Part shown: piece by piece, positions 43,821 through 51,371 of the stretch | Position numbering within the stretch: the stretch's first letter is position 1 | Layout: every line of letters begins with the position of its first letter | Assembly (NCBI RefSeq): GCF_900129745.1 | Contig: NZ_FQWS01000001.1 | Coordinates: 248,001-312,000 of the forward strand | From: Winogradskyella jejuensis | Lineage (GTDB): Bacteria; Bacteroidota; Bacteroidia; Flavobacteriales; Flavobacteriaceae | Length of the DNA: 64,000 bases | Reading direction: 5' to 3' | Made by a program: the position numbers and the translations under genes | The notes under the pieces: model-generated | What the model saw: the letters and a program-made list of their open reading frames with translations, nothing else | Told to the model about the DNA's origin: nothing | The model's database searches: none

Positions 43821-44141
43821 TTATTTTAATTGATTGATGTCACCTTTCCATTCTGTAAATCCGCCAAGCAGATTATATGTATTCTCAAAACCTAACTGAT
43901 TCATAATAGCGCATGCTTGTGCACTTCTTCCTCCTGCTTTACAATACACGTAATAATTCTTTGATTTATCTAGTTGCTCGACCTCGTATATAAAACCTTG
44001 GCCTTTATAAATATCTATATGTAGAGCATCAGGAATAATCCCTAATTCTTCAACTTCTTCTTGAGTTCTAACATCTAAAACAACAGAATTATTGTCTTCA
44101 GATAGTTGTTTTGTCCAATTTTCTTGTTGTAAATCAGCCAT
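43821..44141 (-). CDS. Cytoplasmic rhodanese-domain protein
   Basis: The 106-residue protein has the rhodanese fold: SVVLDVRTQEEVEELGIIPDALHIDIY and active-site loop YYVYCKAGGRSAQACAIM with the catalytic Cys. There is no signal peptide, so it is probably cytoplasmic, unlike the partner lipoprotein five bases downstream. Single rhodanese domains of this size bind sulfane sulfur or act in sulfur relay; the acceptor is unknown. Confidence 0.85.
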   Translation of the reverse strand: MADLQQENWTKQLSEDNNSVVLDVRTQEEVEELGIIPDALHIDIYKGQGFIYEVEQLDKSKNYYVYCKAGGRSAQACAIMNQLGFENTYNLLGGFTEWKGDINQLK

Positions 44142-44195
44142 TTATTTCATTTTGATTAAACAAAATTAACATTTCTTTATGATATAGACGTAAAA

Positions 44196-44222
44196 AAATC
44201 TGAAGTGTTACACTCCAGATTT
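44196..44222 (-). terminator. Hairpin terminator of the redoxin/TlpA genes
   Basis: AAATCTG (44196-44202) pairs with CAGATTT (44216-44222) and, after one mismatch, AGTG with CACT, giving a 12-position stem with one mismatch and a 3-base loop. On the - strand it lies 24 bases after the redoxin stop and runs into seven T's. Confidence 0.75.
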
Positions 44223-44246
44223 GTTAATTAACATTATTTCTTAAAC

Positions 44247-44861
44247 CTATTTTTTAGTTTTTATAGAGCATCCAATGGCTCTTGTAGTCTTCTGTTTTAT
44301 TTCTTTCCCTGCTAACAGTGCATCAACAGCATTTTCAACATATTTAGTTTTTACTGCAGTTGCATCCTGATAATTGTCGTCGATTGCTCCAATATATTTT
44401 ACAATATTGCCGTCTGTCGTTTTTTCTAAAATATAAACGTGTGGTGTTTTGGTAGCGCCGTACTGAGGGTATATCTTTTGTCCTTCGTCCATTAGATATG
44501 GAAACGTAAAACCTTTAGCTTTAGCTCGAGCTTTCATAGCCTGCATATTATCTCCAGGTTTAACATCTGTGTCATTAGGCATAATTGCTATTACAGGATA
44601 TCCTTTTTTTGCATATTTTTTATCTAATTCTACAATTCTGTCTTCATAGGCTACTGCATATGGGCAAGTGTTACATGTAAAAATAACTATAAATCCCTTT
44701 GCAGATTTATAATCTGAAAGCGATACCATTTTACCATCTATATTCTCTAAGGAAAAGTCTGTTGCAACATCTCCAACTTCGTAACCGCTATCTGTTGTAA
44801 TGGTAAAAGCAGTTAAGCTAACAAAGCAGACTAAGGCTGCCAATAATTTTAGTGTCTTCAT
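44247..44861 (-). CDS. Secreted thioredoxin-fold protein (redoxin/AhpC-TSA type)
   Basis: The 204-residue protein has a signal peptide (about 18-20 residues, ending LTAFTI) and a peroxiredoxin/thioredoxin-like domain: VATDFSLENIDGKMVSLSDY, FIVIFTCNTCPYAVAYEDRIV with a CxxC motif, FPYLMDEGQ and PHVYILEK. It would act on thiols in the periplasm. It follows the TlpA-like gene by six bases, so the two are probably co-expressed. The C-terminus has an extra Cys (GCSIKTKK). Confidence 0.85.
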   Translation of the reverse strand: MKTLKLLAALVCFVSLTAFTITTDSGYEVGDVATDFSLENIDGKMVSLSDYKSAKGFIVIFTCNTCPYAVAYEDRIVELDKKYAKKGYPVIAIMPNDTDVKPGDNMQAMKARAKAKGFTFPYLMDEGQKIYPQYGATKTPHVYILEKTTDGNIVKYIGAIDDNYQDATAVKTKYVENAVDALLAGKEIKQKTTRAIGCSIKTKK

Positions 44862-44867
44862 TTTATA

Positions 44868-45395
44868 TTAATTTAAAAATAGTTTTACTTCTGTTTCTAA
44901 TTCTTCGTAATTAAAGGACTTTTCATAGAACTGTCTTTTATTTCCTTTATAAATAATTGTTGCTGGTAATGCACCTGACCAGGTTGTATCTATTGCTGGT
45001 ATCCATCGGTTCTGGTCTACATCGTCAAAACAGACCACTTTAGATTGAATATTTTTTTTCTTTAAAAATGGTTTTAGTTTAGAATCGTATTGTCTAGGGA
45101 AATCTAAACTCACAAGTAACACCTCAACGTTTTTGTTTTTATAATCTGAATTGATTTTTTCAAAATAAGGTAACTCCTTAACACAAGGCGCACACCAAGT
45201 TGCCCAAAAGTTAACAACATGCACTTTACCATCATCTTTATTAATTAATGGCTCTAGTCCATCGTAGTCGTAAATATCTAAAACAATAGCTTCTCCTTGA
45301 TGGTGGACCTTAGAAAGTTGTTCTGTTACTTCTACAGCTTTTGGCGTCTCTTTACAACTTAAAATCAATAGAAATACTATTACTAATCGCTTCAT
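44868..45395 (-). CDS. TlpA-like thioredoxin lipoprotein
   Basis: The 175-residue protein has a lipobox ending at Cys14 (ILSC) and a thioredoxin domain of TlpA type: VHVVNFWATWCAPCVKELPYFEKI with the CAPC active site, and later SGALPATIIYK with the conserved cis-Pro. It is anchored in the envelope and would reduce disulfides. The redoxin gene follows after six bases. It is divergent from the MarR gene at 45498 with 102 bases between starts. Confidence 0.88.
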   Translation of the reverse strand: MKRLVIVFLLILSCKETPKAVEVTEQLSKVHHQGEAIVLDIYDYDGLEPLINKDDGKVHVVNFWATWCAPCVKELPYFEKINSDYKNKNVEVLLVSLDFPRQYDSKLKPFLKKKNIQSKVVCFDDVDQNRWIPAIDTTWSGALPATIIYKGNKRQFYEKSFNYEELETEVKLFLN

Positions 45396-45471
45396 ATTCT
45401 AAAGGTACTACCCTGTAAATAGACATTTTAATTTTTAACATAAAATTAAATCTTCATATATAAATTCACAT

Positions 45472-45499
45472 TACATTTGTATATACAATTGTTGTATAT
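45472..45499 (+). promoter_or_regulatory. marR-yceI promoter box and overlapping 19-bp palindrome
   Basis: TACATTTG (45472-45479) matches TAnnTTTG exactly. Two bases later begins ATATACAATTGTTGTATAT (45481-45499), a perfect 8-bp inverted repeat with spacer TTG. It covers the predicted start of transcription and the first two bases of the MarR ATG (45498-45500). This is the expected place for autorepression by the MarR protein. Confidence 0.65.
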
Positions 45500-45953
45500 G
45501 AAAGAATTACAAGATATCCTACATTCTACATCGAACCTTTCGGCCTCAAAGGCTGCAGTTATTAGTGTTTTCTATGTCAATAACGTCATAAAAGAATCTA
45601 TTCTGAACGATTTGAAACCCTTTGATTTATCTATAGAACAATTTAATGTATTACGAATTTTAAGAGGTCAGAAAGGAAAACCACTAAACTTACAGGATAT
45701 CCAAGAGCGTATGATTAATAAAATGAGTAACACAACACGATTAGTGGATAAGCTGATAAAAAAGAATTTTGTAAAACGTAACATCTGCGAACAAAATCGT
45801 AGAAAAGTAGAAATAGTAATCACAGAATCTGGCTTAGATATCTTAAAAGAGCTGGACGACAAAATTATAAACACAGAAAAAAATATCACCTCGCAACTTA
45901 CTAGCGAAGAATTAAAACAATTAAATACCCTTTTATTAAAAATCAATAATTAA
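45498..45953 (+). CDS. MarR-family transcriptional regulator
   Basis: The ATG at 45498 gives 151 residues with the MarR layout: N-terminal dimer helix, then QFNVLRILRGQKGKPLNLQDIQERM, the recognition helix region SNTTRLVDKLIKKNFVKRN, and the wing NRRKVEIVITESGLDILKEL. An earlier ATG at 45477 lies between the promoter box and the palindrome and is rejected. It is followed after 13 bases by yceI, as in many flavobacteria. The palindrome over its own start codon suggests autoregulation. Confidence 0.88.
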   Translation: MKELQDILHSTSNLSASKAAVISVFYVNNVIKESILNDLKPFDLSIEQFNVLRILRGQKGKPLNLQDIQERMINKMSNTTRLVDKLIKKNFVKRNICEQNRRKVEIVITESGLDILKELDDKIINTEKNITSQLTSEELKQLNTLLLKINN

Positions 45954-45966
45954 AATTTAAAACAAA

Positions 45967-46533
45967 ATGAAAACTCTAAAAACCCTATTTGTTGCTGTAT
46001 TAGCAATCTCATTTTTCTCGTTTACAGTATTAAAAGAGAAACAAGTTAATGTTGAAGAAAGTACTATCGTTTGGACAGGAAAAAAAGTAACTGGACAACA
46101 CGAAGGCAAAATTAGCTTAGAAAGTGGTGTTTTACAATTCGACGGAAAAACACTTTCTGGCGGAAACTTTGTTATAGACATGACAACTATCACAGTAACT
46201 GATTTAGAAGGAAAAGGAAAAGCTAATCTAGAAGGCCACCTAAAATCAGACGATTTTTTTGGTGTAGAAAAACATGGCAAAGCGACATTTACTATCACAA
46301 ATGCCTCTAAACTAGATGACAAAAACTATGAAATTTCAGGTGACTTAACTATTAAAAACATCACCAACCCAATTAATTTTACAATGGTTGTGGACGGCAA
46401 CTCAGCAACTGCAAAAGTTATTGTAGACCGTTCTAAATTCGATGTTAGATATGGTTCTCCTAGCTTCTTCAATGATTTAAAAGACAAAGCCATCTATGAC
46501 GATTTTGAGCTTGACGTAAAATTAGTTTTCTAA
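45967..46533 (+). CDS. YceI-family lipid-binding protein
   Basis: The 188-residue protein has a signal peptide (about residues 1-22, LAISFFSFTV) and the YceI lipocalin-like barrel: ESTIVWTGKKVTGQHEGKI, GGNFVIDMTTITVTDLEGKGKANLEGHLKSDDFFGVEKHGKATF and VDRSKFDVRYGS. Members bind polyisoprenoids in the periplasm. It is 13 bases after the MarR gene and so probably co-regulated with it through the palindrome. Confidence 0.9.
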   Translation: MKTLKTLFVAVLAISFFSFTVLKEKQVNVEESTIVWTGKKVTGQHEGKISLESGVLQFDGKTLSGGNFVIDMTTITVTDLEGKGKANLEGHLKSDDFFGVEKHGKATFTITNASKLDDKNYEISGDLTIKNITNPINFTMVVDGNSATAKVIVDRSKFDVRYGSPSFFNDLKDKAIYDDFELDVKLVF

Positions 46534-46559
46534 TAATCTCTTAAAGTTTCAAAATTTGT

Positions 46560-46589
46560 TTGAAATAAAAAATATCGTTTCTATATTTG
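46560..46589 (+). promoter_or_regulatory. trp operon promoter
   Basis: TTG (46560-46562), 19 bases, then TATATTTG (46582-46589): both Bacteroidota promoter elements at the expected spacing. The start of transcription would be near 46595, giving a short leader before the leader-peptide ATG at 46608. Confidence 0.75.
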
Positions 46590-46607
46590 ACAAGAAATTA
46601 ATTAAAA

Positions 46608-46664
46608 ATGCAAACAAATAAAACATGGTGGTGGAATTTTACTAACGAAACGTTCGTGAAATAG
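46608..46664 (+). CDS. trpL: trp leader peptide with three consecutive Trp codons
   Basis: ATG at 46608 to TAG at 46662-46664 encodes 18 residues: MQTNKTWWWNFTNETFVK. Three TGG codons in a row (46626-46634) are the classic sensor of tryptophan supply: ribosomes stall there when charged tRNA-Trp is scarce. The promoter lies 20 bases upstream and the attenuator hairpin 24 bases downstream. The last codons (TTC GTG AAA) hold the bases that can pair with the hairpin (see the attenuator entry). Confidence 0.9.
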   Translation: MQTNKTWWWNFTNETFVK

Positions 46665-46719
46665 TCCATTGTGTTAACTAAAATACTAAAAGGCTTGTCA
46701 TTCACGACAAGCCTTTTTT
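46654..46719 (+). terminator. trp attenuator: terminator hairpin plus antiterminator pairing
   Basis: GGCTTGTC (46692-46699) and GACAAGCC (46706-46713), extended by AAAA/TTTT, form a 12-bp stem with a 6-base loop, then TTTTTT. Upstream, TCGTGAA (46654-46660, inside the leader peptide) is complementary to TTCACGA (46701-46707), which covers the loop and the first bases of the 3' arm. A ribosome stalled on Trp codons (46626-46634) would leave 46654-46660 free to break the terminator; one reaching the stop (46662) would cover it. Confidence 0.8.
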
Positions 46720-46730
46720 CTTTTAAACTG

Positions 46731-48137
46731 ATGAAAACATATAATCTACGTACACATTACAAAAAGATTCTAACAGATACCATAACGCCTGTAACTGTTT
46801 ATTATAAAATCCGTGACAAGTTTCCTAATAGTATCTTATTAGAAAGTGGCGATTATCATAAAAGCCAGAAAAACTATTCTTATATCTGTTGTAATCCTAT
46901 TGCTTATTTTAAGGTTGAAAAGAAAGTTATTTACCAGAATTTCCCTGATGGAAGTTCTACTGAAACAACAATTGATGAATCCGTAAGTGTAGTTGAAGAA
47001 TTACAACAGTTTACAAAGCGTTTCAATACAAATTCTGAAGAAGAATTTAAGTTTATAAACAACGGTATTTTTGGTTACACCGCTTATGATGCAGTAAAAT
47101 ATTTTGAAGACATTACGATTTCTAAAAAAGATAATTCAGTTGAAATTCCTGATATTTATTATGCGGTTTATCAGAATATCATTGCCATAAATCATTTTAA
47201 AAACGAAGCTTACATTTTTGCACATTGCCCTGAAGGCACAGAAAGTAATGTTGAAGAAATTGATAAACTCATCAATGTTCAAAATTTCGCGTCATTTAAC
47301 TTTAATACCAAAAGTGAGATTTCCTCAAATCTTACAGATGATGAATTTTTAGAACATGTCGATTTAGCCAAAAAACATTGTGCACGTGGTGATGTTTTTC
47401 AGTTGGTATTATCACGCCGTTTTACTCAAGAATTTTCAGGAGATGATTTTAACGTGTATCGTGCATTGCGTAGCATAAACCCTTCGCCTTACCTATTCTA
47501 TTTTGATTACGGTAACTTCAAAATTTTCGGAAGTTCACCAGAAGCACAACTTATTGTTGATAATGGTTTGGCTGAAATTCATCCAATTGCTGGAACATTT
47601 AAACGTACAGGGAACGATAAAAAAGACGCCATTCTCGCTGAAGAATTAATAAACGACGAAAAGGAAAATGCCGAGCACGTGATGCTTGTCGATTTAGCCA
47701 GAAATGATTTAAGTCGAAACGGCAATAATGTAAAAGTAGAAACTTACAGAGAAGTACAATTCTTCTCCCATGTTATCCATTTAGTCAGTAAAGTTACGGG
47801 GCAAAAACACGACAAAACCTCAACCATGCAGGTTGTGGCAGACACTTTCCCAGCAGGTACCTTAAGTGGCGCACCAAAGCACAAAGCCATGCAATTGATA
47901 GATAAATACGAAAAAACTAGTCGTGGGTATTACGGTGGCGCTATTGGTTTTATGGATTTTGAAGGTAATTTTAACCATGCCATAATGATTAGGACATTTT
48001 TAAGTAAAGATTACAAACTTAACTGGCAAGCTGGTGCGGGATTAGTATCTAGGTCTAATCCAGAAAGTGAAAAACAAGAAGTATACAATAAATTAGGCGC
48101 TTTAAATAAAGCCATTGAACTCGCGAAAAGTATTTAA
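46731..48137 (+). CDS. trpE: Anthranilate synthase component I
   Basis: From the ATG at 46731, just after the attenuator, the protein has 468 residues. It has the chorismate-binding domain: DVFQLVLSRRFTQEF, NPSPYLFYFDYGNFKIFGSSPEA, HPIAGTFKRTG, MLVDLARNDLSRNG and FPAGTLSGAPKHKAMQ. With TrpG it makes anthranilate from chorismate and glutamine. A start at 46671 would lie inside the terminator hairpin and is rejected. trpG begins one base after its stop. Confidence 0.95.
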   Translation: MKTYNLRTHYKKILTDTITPVTVYYKIRDKFPNSILLESGDYHKSQKNYSYICCNPIAYFKVEKKVIYQNFPDGSSTETTIDESVSVVEELQQFTKRFNTNSEEEFKFINNGIFGYTAYDAVKYFEDITISKKDNSVEIPDIYYAVYQNIIAINHFKNEAYIFAHCPEGTESNVEEIDKLINVQNFASFNFNTKSEISSNLTDDEFLEHVDLAKKHCARGDVFQLVLSRRFTQEFSGDDFNVYRALRSINPSPYLFYFDYGNFKIFGSSPEAQLIVDNGLAEIHPIAGTFKRTGNDKKDAILAEELINDEKENAEHVMLVDLARNDLSRNGNNVKVETYREVQFFSHVIHLVSKVTGQKHDKTSTMQVVADTFPAGTLSGAPKHKAMQLIDKYEKTSRGYYGGAIGFMDFEGNFNHAIMIRTFLSKDYKLNWQAGAGLVSRSNPESEKQEVYNKLGALNKAIELAKSI

Positions 48138-48138
48138 T

Positions 48139-48705
48139 ATGAAGAAAGTTTTAGTCATAGACAATTACGACAGTTTCACTTATAATCTGGTTCATTATTT
48201 AGAAGATTTAGACTGCGACGTTACCGTAAAACGAAACGACAAATTAACATTAGATGAGGTTGAGAATTTCAATAAAATTGTGCTCTCTCCAGGACCTGGA
48301 ATTCCAGATGAAGCTGGGTTATTAAAAGCAATTATTCAAAAATATGCACCTACAAAAAGTATACTTGGCGTTTGCCTTGGTCAACAAGCTATCGGTGAAG
48401 TTTTTGGTGGTACATTAGAAAATTTAGATACTGTTTTTCACGGAGTTGCCACCAACGTTATGCTATCGGTTGATGACGAAACCTTATTTGAAGGTTTAGG
48501 CAATACTTTTGAAGTTGGCCGTTACCACTCGTGGGTTGTCAATACCAATTTACCAGATAGTCTAGAAGCCACATCATTTGACGAGAATGGACAAATCATG
48601 TCCTTACGCCATAAAGTTTACGACGTAAAAGGTGTACAATATCATCCTGAATCTGTTTTAACCCCAAATGGAAAACAAATTTTAAAGAATTGGGTGAATA
48701 ATTAG
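48139..48705 (+). CDS. trpG: Anthranilate synthase component II (glutamine amidotransferase)
   Basis: The ATG at 48139 gives 188 residues, opening with MKKVLVIDNYDSFTYNLVHYL. The class I amidotransferase triad is visible: Cys in GVCLGQQAIGE and His-Glu in VQYHPES near the C-terminus. It supplies ammonia from glutamine to TrpE. The start at 48115 overlaps trpE coding and is rejected. A 241-base non-coding stretch with repeats separates it from trpD, an unusual gap in this otherwise tight operon. Confidence 0.94.
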   Translation: MKKVLVIDNYDSFTYNLVHYLEDLDCDVTVKRNDKLTLDEVENFNKIVLSPGPGIPDEAGLLKAIIQKYAPTKSILGVCLGQQAIGEVFGGTLENLDTVFHGVATNVMLSVDDETLFEGLGNTFEVGRYHSWVVNTNLPDSLEATSFDENGQIMSLRHKVYDVKGVQYHPESVLTPNGKQILKNWVNN

Positions 48706-48946
48706 ACATTAGAAAAATGAAGAAAATAGAATTAAACAAAGAATAAGTAAAATTTAATGACCCGAATTTCGACATAGTCGAAAAACATCAAAATGCAGAA
48801 ATAAAGAACGAAAGAACGAAGATGCGAGGCGCAGCCTCAAGCACGAAGTTCTTAAAGCGATTGGTGCTTCAGCAATTTCCTCATTTTGATTGTGATTTTT
48901 TGGTTCGTTTTGTATCAAGACAAAATGAACATAACAAGAAAAACAA
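48706..48946 (+). repeat. Non-coding repeat-like insert between trpG and trpD
   Basis: No reading frame covers this gap. It has three inverted repeats: TTTCGAC-ATA-GTCGAAA (48767-48783), GAGGC-GCA-GCCTC (48826-48838), and GTTCGTTTTGT/ACAAAATGAAC (48903-48913 and 48920-48930, one G-U pair). The wording, particularly the stretch near TTGGTTCGTTTTGTATC, recalls intergenic repeats I know from other flavobacteria. It does not show a T-tract terminator, so transcription can pass through. Confidence 0.55.
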
Positions 48947-49939
48947 ATGAAAGAAATATTAAACAGACTTATAGCTCACGAAACGCTTTCAACTAAAGAA
49001 GCTAAGCAAATCATCGTTAACATATCCAACGATATGTACAACCCAAGTCAGATTGCTTGTTTTCTATCAGTATACATGATGCGAAGTATTACGATAGAAG
49101 AACTTCAAGGATTTAGAGATGCACTTTTAGAACTTTGCATTCCGATAGACTTAAGCGATTACAATGCTATAGATATTGTAGGAACTGGCGGCGATGGCAA
49201 AAACACTTTTAATATTTCAACATTATCATCATTTATAACAGCTGGTGCTGGTGTTAATGTTTCTAAACATGGCAATTACGGTGTGTCTTCAACCTCCGGT
49301 TCGTCTAATGTAATGGAGTATTTGGGCGTAAAATTTTCTAATGATGAAGATTTTTTAAAGCGCTGTTTAGACCAAGCTGGCATATGTATTTTACACGCAC
49401 CTTTGTTTCATCCAGCGATGAAAAATGTAGCTCCAATAAGAAAAGAATTGGGCGTTAAAACATTTTTTAATATGCTCGGCCCAATGGTAAATCCATCGTT
49501 TCCAAAACATCAATTATTAGGTGTTTATAATTTAGAAATACTGCGCTTGTACAGCTTTTTATACCAAAAAACAGATACCAATTATAACATTGTTTTCGCT
49601 TTAGATGGTTATGACGAAATCTCGCTAACAGGAAAAGCAAAACTAATTTCAAACCAATCTGAAACCTTATTTTCTCCAAGTGATTTAGGCTTAAAAAGCA
49701 TTGCACCATCTGAAATTTTTGGTGGAGAAACTATTGATGACGCAGCAAATTTATTCGTAAACATCATCAAAGGAAAAGGTACAGAAGCACAAAACAATGT
49801 CGTGTGTACCAATGCAGGTTTGGCTATAGCAACAAGAGAACAAATAACACACAAAGAAGGGTTCGAATTGGCAAAAGAGTCATTACTGAGCGGAAAAGCA
49901 AAGCAAAGCTTAGACAAACTTATAGAATTAAGTAAATGA
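48947..49939 (+). CDS. trpD: Anthranilate phosphoribosyltransferase
   Basis: The 330-residue enzyme has the phosphoribosyl-binding loop IVGTGGDGKNTFNIST (about 77-92), SKHGNYGVSSTSGSSNVMEYLGV, LHAPLFHPAMKNVAPIRKELGVKTFFNMLGPMVNP and the EISLTGKAK region. It joins anthranilate to PRPP, second step of tryptophan synthesis. The trpC ATG overlaps its stop by four bases. It follows the repeat-filled gap. Confidence 0.95.
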   Translation: MKEILNRLIAHETLSTKEAKQIIVNISNDMYNPSQIACFLSVYMMRSITIEELQGFRDALLELCIPIDLSDYNAIDIVGTGGDGKNTFNISTLSSFITAGAGVNVSKHGNYGVSSTSGSSNVMEYLGVKFSNDEDFLKRCLDQAGICILHAPLFHPAMKNVAPIRKELGVKTFFNMLGPMVNPSFPKHQLLGVYNLEILRLYSFLYQKTDTNYNIVFALDGYDEISLTGKAKLISNQSETLFSPSDLGLKSIAPSEIFGGETIDDAANLFVNIIKGKGTEAQNNVVCTNAGLAIATREQITHKEGFELAKESLLSGKAKQSLDKLIELSK

Positions 49940-50721
49940 ATATTTTAGATAAAATAGTAAAAGACAAACGCATAGAAGTTGACTTACGTAAGTCAATAAT
50001 TCCAGCAAAACAATTAGAGCAATCCGTTCTTTTTGAGAGAGAAACCGTTTCACTATCAAAAAAACTGCGACATAGTAATAGTGGTATCATTGCAGAACAC
50101 AAAAGACGGTCACCATCTAAGTCTGTAATTAATCATAATTTAAATGTACAAGATGTAGCTTCTGGTTATGAAAACGCTGGTGTTTGTGGTATGTCCGTTT
50201 TAACTGACGGAAAATATTTTGGCGGTAGTTTAGACGATTTACTCGTTGCAAGAGCAAGTTCTAATTTGCCTTTATTGAGAAAGGAATTCATCATTGATGA
50301 GTATCAAATTCTAGAAGCAAAAGCCTATGGAGCAGATGTAATTTTATTGATTGCTGCTATATTAACAAGAGACGAAATCAAGCAATTTTCAGAATTTGCA
50401 AAACAACTAAATCTAGATGTGTTATTAGAAGTTCACAACGAAGCTGAATTACATAAATCAATAATGCCATCTTTGGACATGTTGGGTGTAAACAACAGAA
50501 ATCTAAAAACCTTTGAGGTCAGTTTAGAAATCTCAAAACAGTTAAGTCAGTTAATCACGGATGATTTTGTAAAGGTATCCGAAAGTGGCATCAGCTCTAT
50601 TCAAGCTATAAAAGAATTAAAACCTTATGGCTACAAAGGGTTTTTAATTGGTGAGAATTTTATGAAAACAGATAATCCCGGAGCAAACGCAACAGAATTC
50701 ATTCAAAAATTGGAAGCATGA
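49936..50721 (+). CDS. trpC: Indole-3-glycerol phosphate synthase
   Basis: The 261-residue TIM barrel shows IIAEHKRRSPSKSVI (conserved Glu/Lys), LTDGKYFGGSLDDLLVAR, LPLLRKEFIIDEYQI, DVILLIAA, LLEVHNEAEL, LGVNNRNLKTFEV and VSESGISS. It closes the indole ring with loss of CO2. It is fused neither to TrpF nor TrpD; both neighbours overlap by four bases (ATGA), as usual for coupled trp genes. Confidence 0.94.
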   Translation: MNILDKIVKDKRIEVDLRKSIIPAKQLEQSVLFERETVSLSKKLRHSNSGIIAEHKRRSPSKSVINHNLNVQDVASGYENAGVCGMSVLTDGKYFGGSLDDLLVARASSNLPLLRKEFIIDEYQILEAKAYGADVILLIAAILTRDEIKQFSEFAKQLNLDVLLEVHNEAELHKSIMPSLDMLGVNNRNLKTFEVSLEISKQLSQLITDDFVKVSESGISSIQAIKELKPYGYKGFLIGENFMKTDNPGANATEFIQKLEA

Positions 50722-51371
50722 AACTGAAGATTTGCGGAATGAAATATCAAGAAAACATGGAGTCCGTTGCAGAATTGCAACCCGACTACTTGGGCTTTAT
50801 ATTTTACGATAAGTCGTCACGATTTTTTGATGGTAAAATTCCGCAACTACCAAATTCAATTAAAAAAGTTGGGGTTTTTGTAAACGAAAGTTTAGATAAG
50901 GTTATCAATTTAGTAGGGAAACATGATTTACAAGCCGTACAATTACACGGAAATGAATCTCCAGAATATTGCACCAAACTCAAATCGTTTTGTGATGCCG
51001 AACTCGATTCAGCATCTCATCAAAAGATTGAATTAATTAAAGTTTTCAGTATAAAAGACAGTTTCAATTTCGATATCTTAAAACCTTACGATGGCATAGT
51101 CGATTACTTTTTATTTGATACCAAAGGAAAACTACCTGGTGGAAACGGCTATACCTTCAACTGGGATGTATTAAAAAATTACCCTTCAACAACACCCTAC
51201 TTTTTAAGTGGAGGCATTGGATTAAATGAAGTCGAAAAAATAAAAGCGTTCAAAAAAAGTCCAGCTTCAGAATACTGCTATGCTATCGATGCAAACAGCA
51301 AGTTTGAAATTGAGCCCGGATTAAAAAATATTAATGAATTAGAAAAATTTAAATATGAGCTACAACATTAA
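50718..51371 (+). CDS. trpF: Phosphoribosylanthranilate isomerase with a repeat-derived insertion
   Basis: The 217-residue TIM barrel opens with [13 protein letters not shown] (catalytic Cys) and has [33 protein letters not shown], then the end domain [12 protein letters not shown] and [13 protein letters not shown]. Residues 93-101 (DAELDSASH) are encoded by an inverted repeat (50991-51022) belonging to the dispersed palindromic family, placed between the VQLHGNE strand and KVFSI. The Asp general acid region [11 protein letters not shown] is intact, so the enzyme may still work. Its stop overlaps trpB by 17 bases. Confidence 0.9.
   Translation: MKLKICGMKYQENMESVAELQPDYLGFIFYDKSSRFFDGKIPQLPNSIKKVGVFVNESLDKVINLVGKHDLQAVQLHGNESPEYCTKLKSFCDAELDSASHQKIELIKVFSIKDSFNFDILKPYDGIVDYFLFDTKGKLPGGNGYTFNWDVLKNYPSTTPYFLSGGIGLNEVEKIKAFKKSPASEYCYAIDANSKFEIEPGLKNINELEKFKYELQH
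50991..51022 (-). repeat. Palindromic repeat inside trpF
   Basis: The reverse complement reads TGATGAGATGCTGAATC then GAGTTCGGCATCACA, matching the family member at 11813-11840 (GAGATTCTGAA...TTCAGAATGACA) at the conserved positions. GATGCCGAA (50994-51002) pairs with TTCAGCATC (51008-51016) with one mismatch. It encodes part of TrpF in frame. Confidence 0.7.

Noticed and set aside
46671..46730. Upstream start for trpE
   Set aside because: It would place the coding start inside the attenuator hairpin; TrpE homology begins at the ATG at 46731.
48115..48138. Upstream start for trpG
   Set aside because: It overlaps trpE coding and adds eight unrelated residues before MKKVLVIDNYDS.
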